A stretch of 64,000 nucleotides of DNA from Trebonia sp963843745 (GTDB lineage: Bacteria; Actinomycetota; Actinomycetes; Streptosporangiales; Streptosporangiaceae): positions 186,001 to 250,000 of the forward strand of contig CAWJLP010000012.1 in NCBI GenBank assembly GCA_963843745.1. Direction: 5' to 3'. A model generated the notes under the pieces. The model was not told where the DNA came from, did not search any database, and was given only the letters and a program-made list of their open reading frames with translations. Below, one piece after another: positions 58,906 to 64,000 of the stretch (position 1 is its first letter; the number at the start of each line of letters is the position of its first letter). The position numbers and the translations under genes were made by a program.

Positions 58906-59376
58906 ATGGGAAACACAGGCCAGGACGTCAGCGACGAGGAGCTGTGCTCGCTCTTCCCCGGCGCCGTGGACAGGGACAGCGCCGCCCACTACCGAGGGCG
59001 GTTGAGGTGGCAGCTGCTGATCAACCGCTGCGCCGACTGCGGGACATGGCACGCGCCGCCGAAGCCGGTCTGCCCGTCCTGCCTGTCGGATCGCGTGGAA
59101 GCGCAGCCGGTGTCCGGCGCGGGCACGATCTTCATGGCCGTCTTCCTGCATCAGGGCCCCCCCGCCGAGGGCGTCGATTACTCGACGCCCTATCCCGTCG
59201 TGACCGTCGACCTGGACGAGCAGCCCGGGCTGCGATTCTCCAGCACGGTCGTCGGATCGCCTAACGAGGAGATCCAGATCGGCCGCCGGGTCGAACTGGA
59301 CTGGATCACGCGCGGCGGCGCGCCCATGCCGGTGTTCCGCCTCGCCGAGCAGGAGAGCCAGGAGGGCGCCGCATGA
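58906..59376 (+). CDS. DUF35 Zn-ribbon/OB-fold protein, thiolase partner
   Basis: 156 residues from ATG 58906 (GTG 58897 also possible). Zinc-ribbon cysteines Cys42, Cys45, Cys56, Cys59 (NRCADCGTWHAPPKPVCPSC), then an OB-fold (GAGTIFMAVFLHQGPP, PYPVVTVDLDEQPG). It overlaps the thiolase-like gene by 4 bases (ATGA). It presumably forms a complex with it, as ChsH2 does with Ltp2. Confidence 0.85.
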   Translation: MGNTGQDVSDEELCSLFPGAVDRDSAAHYRGRLRWQLLINRCADCGTWHAPPKPVCPSCLSDRVEAQPVSGAGTIFMAVFLHQGPPAEGVDYSTPYPVVTVDLDEQPGLRFSSTVVGSPNEEIQIGRRVELDWITRGGAPMPVFRLAEQESQEGAA

Positions 59377-60551
59377 TCTCCGCGCGCAACCCCATGAAGG
59401 ACCGAGTGGCGATCGCCGGCGCCGCCACGACCGGGTTCCAGCCCCGCAACACTGACCGGAGCCAGGCGAGCTACGTCGCGGAGGCCTGCAAGGCCGTGCT
59501 CAGCCAGTGCGGCCTGACGCCGCGCGACGTCGACGGCCTGTGCGGATCGCTGCCCAGCGCCCCGGCGGTGCAGAACATGCTGGGGATTCCGGAGGTCACC
59601 TGGTTCGCCAATCCGATGATCCCGTTCGGCAACCACGTGGCCGCCGCGGTCAGCGCCGTCCACAGCGGGCTCTGCGAGGTGGTGCTCGCCTATCACGGGG
59701 CCTACCGGATGGCCTGGAACACGGGCAGCGCGCTGAAGGACCCGTTCCGACGCGGCGCCGCGTTCGGCAACGCCGGGATCGCCCAGCCGGAGTCCGTCGC
59801 CGGATCGGTCGGCTACACCGCCTGGGCCTCGCGCTACATCCACGAGTTCGGCGTGCCGCGCACCAGCCTGGGGTACGTGGCGGTCAACGACAGGACCAAC
59901 GCCATGGCCAACCCCGCCGCGGCCATGCGCGCCCCGCTGACGATGGACGACTACCTCGCGGCGCGGATGATCAGGGAACCGCTGTGCCTGTACGACATGG
60001 ACATCGCGGTCGACGGGGGCGACGCGTTCATCATCACGACCGCGGAGCGGGCGGCGGACCTGCCGCTGCCACCGGTCCTGGTCAACGCCGTGGTCCTCGG
60101 CATGGCCGACAAGAACGACGAGGACCAGACGCCGAGCCTGCGCCAGCACGGCCAGCAGGTGACGGTGGAAGCACTCAAGGCCAAGAGCGACTTCTGGATC
60201 GACGACATCGACGTCTTGCTCGCCTACGACGGGTTCTCCGTCATCGCGCTCAACTGGCTGGAGAATGCCGGCTTCTGCGACCCGGGCGAGGCCGGGGCGT
60301 TCATCGAGGACAACTGGGTGGCCAATGACGACGGAACCGGCCGGGTCATGATCAAGGGCCGGGTGCCGCTCAACCCGCACGGCGGCTCGCTGTCCGAGGG
60401 CGGCACCCAGGGCAGCGGCCACCTGCGCGAGGCGGTGCACCAGCTGCAAGGTCTGGCGGGGGACCGCCAGGTGGCAGACGCGGAGCGAGCGCTGGTCGCG
60501 ATCGGCGGCTTCTTCTTCAACGCCGAGGGCATCACGCTGCGGCGGGGCTGA
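59373..60551 (+). CDS. Thiolase-fold protein lacking thiolase catalytic residues (Ltp2-like)
   Basis: 392 residues. The fold is recognisable (VAIAGAATTGFQPRNTDRS, NPHGGSLSEGGTQGSG, HLREAVHQLQGLAGDRQV), but the nucleophilic cysteine position reads FGNHVAAAVSAV, the usual GHP segment reads SEGGTQGSG, and the C-terminal cysteine is absent (IGGFFFNAEGITL). Conventional thiolysis is therefore excluded. With its DUF35 partner it most resembles Ltp2-type retro-aldolases; substrate unknown. ATG overlaps the DUF35 stop. Confidence 0.8.
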   Translation: MISARNPMKDRVAIAGAATTGFQPRNTDRSQASYVAEACKAVLSQCGLTPRDVDGLCGSLPSAPAVQNMLGIPEVTWFANPMIPFGNHVAAAVSAVHSGLCEVVLAYHGAYRMAWNTGSALKDPFRRGAAFGNAGIAQPESVAGSVGYTAWASRYIHEFGVPRTSLGYVAVNDRTNAMANPAAAMRAPLTMDDYLAARMIREPLCLYDMDIAVDGGDAFIITTAERAADLPLPPVLVNAVVLGMADKNDEDQTPSLRQHGQQVTVEALKAKSDFWIDDIDVLLAYDGFSVIALNWLENAGFCDPGEAGAFIEDNWVANDDGTGRVMIKGRVPLNPHGGSLSEGGTQGSGHLREAVHQLQGLAGDRQVADAERALVAIGGFFFNAEGITLRRG

Positions 60552-60986
60552 GCTGGCCGGCGAAGATCCGCGTCTCGGACCTGCTGCTGATCGACGAGTC
60601 CGGGCGGTGATCGAGGGAGAGGGGATGCTCAACCGGGCAATTTTCGCGATCCATTCCCGGATTCACCGGGCTCGCCGGACGTGCAGGCGGCAGCTCACGA
60701 GCATTCGCTGTACGGAAAGGCGTGGTCCGCTCTCGGCCGCCGGCTGGACCCGCTTCATGCCGCCGAGAGCGGCCACGACGCGGTCACCTTCGGCCTGGCG
60801 ATGGACCGGCGTGCGGGGTGCAGCTGCTCGCCGAGGCCGCGGGAACCCCGTGCACATCGACTCCGCCAGCACGGCGCTGACGGCGAGCCAGGTGGAACCC
60901 CGGAGGTAGCCAGGATCAACTTCGATTGTCTCTGGGGCGTGCTCCTCGACGAGGAGCACGACTTCCTCGACTGAACGCCGGACGCG
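60552..60986. other. 435-base gap without a recognised gene
   Basis: Short ORFs on both strands (for example 60681-60974 rightward, ending DCLWGVLLDEEHDFLD) show no family features. The G/C third-position bias is inconsistent along the stretch, which suggests relics rather than a gene. A stem formed by GTGCTCCTCGA and TCGAGGAGCAC-like strings (around 60937-60961) is present at the end and may act as a terminator for the leftward or rightward units. Confidence 0.35.
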
Positions 60987-62126
60987 TCAACGGTAGTCAC
61001 GGAAGAACCGGCGCACCTCGCCGACGTAGAGGTCGGGGACCTGCATGGCGGCGAAGTGACCGCCACGGGGCATGGTCCGCCAGGACACGATGTTGAACCG
61101 GTCCCGCGCGAAAGCGCGCGGCATCTTGAAGTGCTCCCCGGGGAACTCCGCGTACCCGCAGGGCACGCCAGTGACCGGGAAGGGCTGTGGTCGACCCGGA
61201 CCGGTATTCTCGAAATAGAACCGCGCGGAGGAGTTCGCGGTCTTCGTGAACCAGTAGATCGAGATGTTGGTCAGGAGCTGGTCCCTGCTGAACGTGGACT
61301 CGACATCTCCCCCGCAGTCGGTCCAGGCCCGGAACTTCTCCACGATCCACGCCGCCTGTGCCGCCGGCGAATCGGTGAGGCCGTACGTGACCGTCTGGGG
61401 ACGGGTCTCCTGGATCCGCCAGTAGCCGGCATCCTCGGCGAGGAAGCCGAACGTCCGCTGTGCGGTGGCCAGATCCTCGCCCTCGAGACCAGCGAACGGG
61501 GCCGTGGGGTCGGCCGGGCCGACCGGGAGCAGGTTGAGGTGGAAAGCGGGCACCGATTCGGGATCACGTTCGGCGAGCAGCGCCGCGAGCAGCGCGCCGA
61601 TGTCACCGCCTTGCGTCACGTAGCGGTCGTATCCAAGCTGGGCCATCAGCTGCCCGAGCGCCGCGGCCATGACCCGGCCGGTTACGCCACGGCGGTCGGT
61701 CGGCCCGGAGAAACCGAAGCCGGGCAGGGAGGGGACGACGAGGTGGAACGCGTCGGCCGGATCGCCACCGTACGCCCGGGGATCGGTCAGCGGCCCGATG
61801 ACGTCGAGGAACTCGCTCACCGAGCCGGGCCAGCCATGCATCACGATCATCGGCAGTGCGCCCGGCTCTGGCGAGCGCACGTGCATGAAGTGCAGGCGCA
61901 CACCGTCGATGGTCGTGATGGCCTGCGGCCAGTTGTTGAGCCGCTTCTCGGCAGCCCGCCAGTCATAGTCGCGGGCCCACCACTCGCACAGCTCTCGCAG
62001 GTAGGTCACCGGCGTCCCGTAGTCCCACCCGCTGCCGGGAAGCTCGTCGCTCCATCGCGTGCGGGCCAGCCGCGTGCGGAGGTCGTCGATTTCGTGGTCC
62101 GGGACGGTGACGGTGAACGGTACCAT
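60987..62126 (-). CDS. Epoxide hydrolase (EHN-domain alpha/beta hydrolase)
   Basis: 379 residues. N-terminal EHN domain (FTVTVPDHEIDDLRTRLARTRW), oxyanion motif HGWPGS at 97-102, nucleophile Asp175 in TQGGDIGALL, and His357 in GGHFAAM near the C-terminus. It is a typical microsomal-type epoxide hydrolase-like enzyme; it should open an epoxide to a diol in the cytoplasm. Six bases separate it from the phosphotransferase stop, so both belong to one leftward operon with the CoA transferase at the edge. Confidence 0.88.
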   Translation of the reverse strand: MVPFTVTVPDHEIDDLRTRLARTRWSDELPGSGWDYGTPVTYLRELCEWWARDYDWRAAEKRLNNWPQAITTIDGVRLHFMHVRSPEPGALPMIVMHGWPGSVSEFLDVIGPLTDPRAYGGDPADAFHLVVPSLPGFGFSGPTDRRGVTGRVMAAALGQLMAQLGYDRYVTQGGDIGALLAALLAERDPESVPAFHLNLLPVGPADPTAPFAGLEGEDLATAQRTFGFLAEDAGYWRIQETRPQTVTYGLTDSPAAQAAWIVEKFRAWTDCGGDVESTFSRDQLLTNISIYWFTKTANSSARFYFENTGPGRPQPFPVTGVPCGYAEFPGEHFKMPRAFARDRFNIVSWRTMPRGGHFAAMQVPDLYVGEVRRFFRDYR

Positions 62127-62132
62127 CGCCGG

Positions 62133-63221
62133 TCACACCCCGATCGCCGCGTAGGTGTCGTGGTCGAGCATCGCCATGCCGAACTTGGCGAACGTCGCGG
62201 TGTTGACGTCCGGCGGCTGCCAGATATCGAGGTTGCATAGCCAGCACAGGAAGCCGTACACGGTCGCCCGCCGGTACGATTCCCACGCCTCGCCGGAGCC
62301 GGGCACTGGGACGCCGTAGGACGCCAGCGTCTTCAGGTAGCCGGCGAGCAGGTCATGCTCATGCGCCCGGCGGGCAGGAAGGTCAAGCGCGGAGACGATG
62401 AAGTAGTTGACGTCGTGGTACCAGTTCCCGATCGCGATCACCTGCCAGTCGAGGAAGCCCACGGTTCCGTCGCGTTCGACGTACGCGTTCCCGATGTGCG
62501 GATCGCCGTGTACGAGGCACCTCGCCTCGCGCTGGATGGCGGCCCGGTAGGCCCTGGCCGCCGCGCGCAGACGCTCCGGATCATGCAGGGCAACCGGCGC
62601 GGCGAACGCCCTGGGCGCGGCGAACATCTGAGGGAGTTCCGCGAACCAGGCATCCCAGATCTGGTCCGATGACCTGTCCATAATGACGGGCGGGGAACCG
62701 GCTCCCGGGTTATAGCGTCCCCAGGTCTCACCGTGCAACTGGGCGAGCGTGTCGAGCCCGGCGGCTACCTGCTCTGGCGTCATGGGCCTCGTCGCGCGCG
62801 TGAACATGACGCCACGGGCGCGCAGGTCTTCGAGCGCGACAATGCCCTGCACGGGAGCATCCTGCGCGAGGGCGAAGTAGCTTCGCGGGTGGTGCAGCCT
62901 GTACGCCGGAGCAATGTCGGTGAAGAACAGCACCTCTGAGCTGTAGACGCCAAGATTGCCGGCGAATTCCCGGTGGTCGGCGAACCCGCCCTTGATCCAC
63001 ATGCGCTCCGGCAGGCCGTCGGCGTCGCCGTCGTATCGCACGGCGACGAGCACCTTCGTCGCCGTGCCCTCGATCGTCTCGAGCCGGTCGGCGGCGGCGA
63101 CCGTCACCCCGGGATAGCGCGTGCGCAGCGCCGCGGAAAGCCACGCCGCGGTGACGCCGTCCGCCGTCAGCGGCAGCGGGTAGGCGGCTCCGGTGCCGGC
63201 CGTGTCAGTCGAGCCAGTCAC
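62133..63221 (-). CDS. APH-like phosphotransferase
   Basis: 362 residues from GTG 63221 (GAGG upstream), overlapping the CoA transferase stop by 17 bases; the longer frame up to 63497 is antisense-like. Kinase-fold motifs: IEGTATKVLVAVRY (P-loop-like), catalytic LVHGDPHIGNAYV and metal-binding VGFLDWQVIAIG. Distinct from the paralogue at 30568. The substrate may be an acyl-CoA-linked hydroxyl, as in ACAD10/11-type kinases, or a small alcohol. Confidence 0.85.
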   Translation of the reverse strand: MTGSTDTAGTGAAYPLPLTADGVTAAWLSAALRTRYPGVTVAAADRLETIEGTATKVLVAVRYDGDADGLPERMWIKGGFADHREFAGNLGVYSSEVLFFTDIAPAYRLHHPRSYFALAQDAPVQGIVALEDLRARGVMFTRATRPMTPEQVAAGLDTLAQLHGETWGRYNPGAGSPPVIMDRSSDQIWDAWFAELPQMFAAPRAFAAPVALHDPERLRAAARAYRAAIQREARCLVHGDPHIGNAYVERDGTVGFLDWQVIAIGNWYHDVNYFIVSALDLPARRAHEHDLLAGYLKTLASYGVPVPGSGEAWESYRRATVYGFLCWLCNLDIWQPPDVNTATFAKFGMAMLDHDTYAAIGV

Positions 63222-64000
63222 GCAAGACCTCCTCGCGGTGCTGGTCGAACTTCGGCGGCGGCCCGAGGCTGGCCCCGGCGCGCTCGCCGGTATGATGCCA
63301 GCGGATCGCCGTCGTGACGTTGGGCCACTCGCCGTCCTCACCCTCGATGATCCGTCGGGCTGCGAAGTGATCGGTCGCCATGATCTGCGGAACGTCCAGG
63401 ACCGGCCCGCCGGGCACGTCCCAGTCGATGAACCGCTGCAGCCATTCCGCCGCCGTGGCTTTTCCGAACTCCTTTTCAAGCTCGGCGCGCAGGTCATCGT
63501 CGTTATCGCCGAAGGCGAGCGCGGCGCCGGTGTGTCGGCCGATGAGGTCCGCGCGGCCGATGTTCTCGCAGAACCGTTTCCAGAATTTGGGCTCGAGAGC
63601 CCCGAGCAGCACGGGCGCTCCGTCGCTTGACAGGTAGGTGTCGTAGAGGGACTGCCGCCGCCCCATCCGCTGCATGGGTGAGCGCTTCGCGCGCTCGGTA
63701 ATGGCGATGTCCGCGCGGTGAGCTTCTACGAGCGCGTCCCAGCAGGACAGGTCGATCCAGGCGCCCTCGCCAGTCGTCCGCACGGCGACCAGCGCTGCGG
63801 CGATGGCCATCGCGGCGAAGGCGGTGCCGAGCTCGTTGCCCCAGCTGGTGAAGGTCCGGCCCCGATGAGGCTGTCCGTCTTCCCACTCGACGGGGAGCGT
63901 GTCGGCGAGGGCGTCCATGTTCAGGCCGTGTGATGGCAGCGAGGCCCATGGGCCGGTCTGACCGAACCCGGTCACCGAGCACACGATGAGCGAGGGCCGC
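63205..64000 (-). CDS. CaiB/BaiF CoA transferase, N-terminus beyond the window
   Basis: 265 codons are visible, open at the right edge. RPSLIVCSVTGFGQTGPWASL is the conserved second strand region of family III CoA transferases and the C-terminal part has KFWKRFCENIGRADLIGRH, TDHFAARRIIE and GPPPKFDQHREEVL. The missing part is about 130 residues. It heads the visible part of the leftward operon with the phosphotransferase and epoxide hydrolase. Confidence 0.85.
   Translation of the reverse strand, partial: RPSLIVCSVTGFGQTGPWASLPSHGLNMDALADTLPVEWEDGQPHRGRTFTSWGNELGTAFAAMAIAAALVAVRTTGEGAWIDLSCWDALVEAHRADIAITERAKRSPMQRMGRRQSLYDTYLSSDGAPVLLGALEPKFWKRFCENIGRADLIGRHTGAALAFGDNDDDLRAELEKEFGKATAAEWLQRFIDWDVPGGPVLDVPQIMATDHFAARRIIEGEDGEWPNVTTAIRWHHTGERAGASLGPPPKFDQHREEVLRDWLD

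Noticed and set aside
1..64000. Classical antiphage defence or CRISPR locus
   Set aside because: No Cas, restriction-modification, toxin-antitoxin or array-like repeat was found; the two kinases and the NUDIX protein fit metabolism better.
1..64000. tRNA or rRNA genes
   Set aside because: No cloverleaf with a TTCGA-type T-loop in a suitable context, and no rRNA signature, was noticed when reading both strands; a covariance-model scan would be decisive.

Overview
The window is a 64 kb piece of a high-GC actinomycete chromosome. The evidence is very strong G/C third-position bias, many luciferase-like (LLM) flavin/F420 oxidoreductases, a mycofactocin-type short-chain dehydrogenase, a maleylpyruvate-isomerase-fold protein (normally mycothiol-linked) and a large DUF222/13E12 HNH protein. 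A soil member of the Streptosporangiales or a relative fits best, but this is inference. No rRNA, tRNA, CRISPR array, prophage or intact insertion sequence was seen.

Almost everything is acyl-CoA-style catabolism, arranged as many short operons separated by small AT-rich promoter islands. Left part (1-21.5 kb): a decayed LLM gene, a D-aminoacylase-like amidohydrolase, a leftward operon (HMG-CoA-synthase-like/DUF35 fusion, thiolase, split MaoC dehydratase, thioesterase) facing a FadR-type regulator, a DUF35-thiolase pair, a CaiB/BaiF CoA transferase, a double-hotdog thioesterase, SDR and LLM genes, a membrane Fe-S oxidoreductase, the HNH protein, a TIM-barrel amidohydrolase, a further LLM gene and a DinB/MDMPI-fold protein. 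Middle (21.5-45 kb): five more modules with four acyl-CoA ligases, two enoyl-CoA hydratases, a NUDIX protein, a mycofactocin-type SDR, an acyl-CoA dehydrogenase, a phosphotransferase, a second FadR-type regulator, a three-subunit molybdenum hydroxylase, DoxX, a second TIM-barrel amidohydrolase, LLM and SDR. Right part (45-64 kb): a branched-chain-amino-acid-type ABC transporter in which two permeases and one ATPase are fused, an LLM gene, a leftward UGSC-family module, a tandem CaiB/BaiF CoA transferase with an enoyl-CoA hydratase, a fifth ligase, a second DUF35-thiolase pair with a degenerate thiolase active site, an epoxide hydrolase, a second phosphotransferase and a third CoA transferase cut by the window edge.

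Together the genes could import an organic acid or amide, activate it (ligases or CoA transferases), oxidise and hydrate it (dehydrogenase, hydratases, MaoC, SDRs, Mo-hydroxylase, LLM enzymes), and cleave it (thiolases, DUF35-partnered aldolase-like thiolases). The substrate cannot be read from the sequence; steroid, terpenoid or alicyclic acids are reasonable guesses.

The region is littered with decayed genes (LLM, SDR tail, CoA transferase head, alpha/beta hydrolase, acyl-CoA dehydrogenase, a frameshifted SDR, a frameshifted HNH 5' end), suggesting active gene turnover. The features most worth following are the UGSC module with its divergent tandem CoA transferase, the LivH-LivM-LivG fusion, the DUF35-thiolase pairs lacking thiolase residues, and a family of AT-rich elements shared by separate promoters, including a 25-base element repeated with two differences 25 kb apart.
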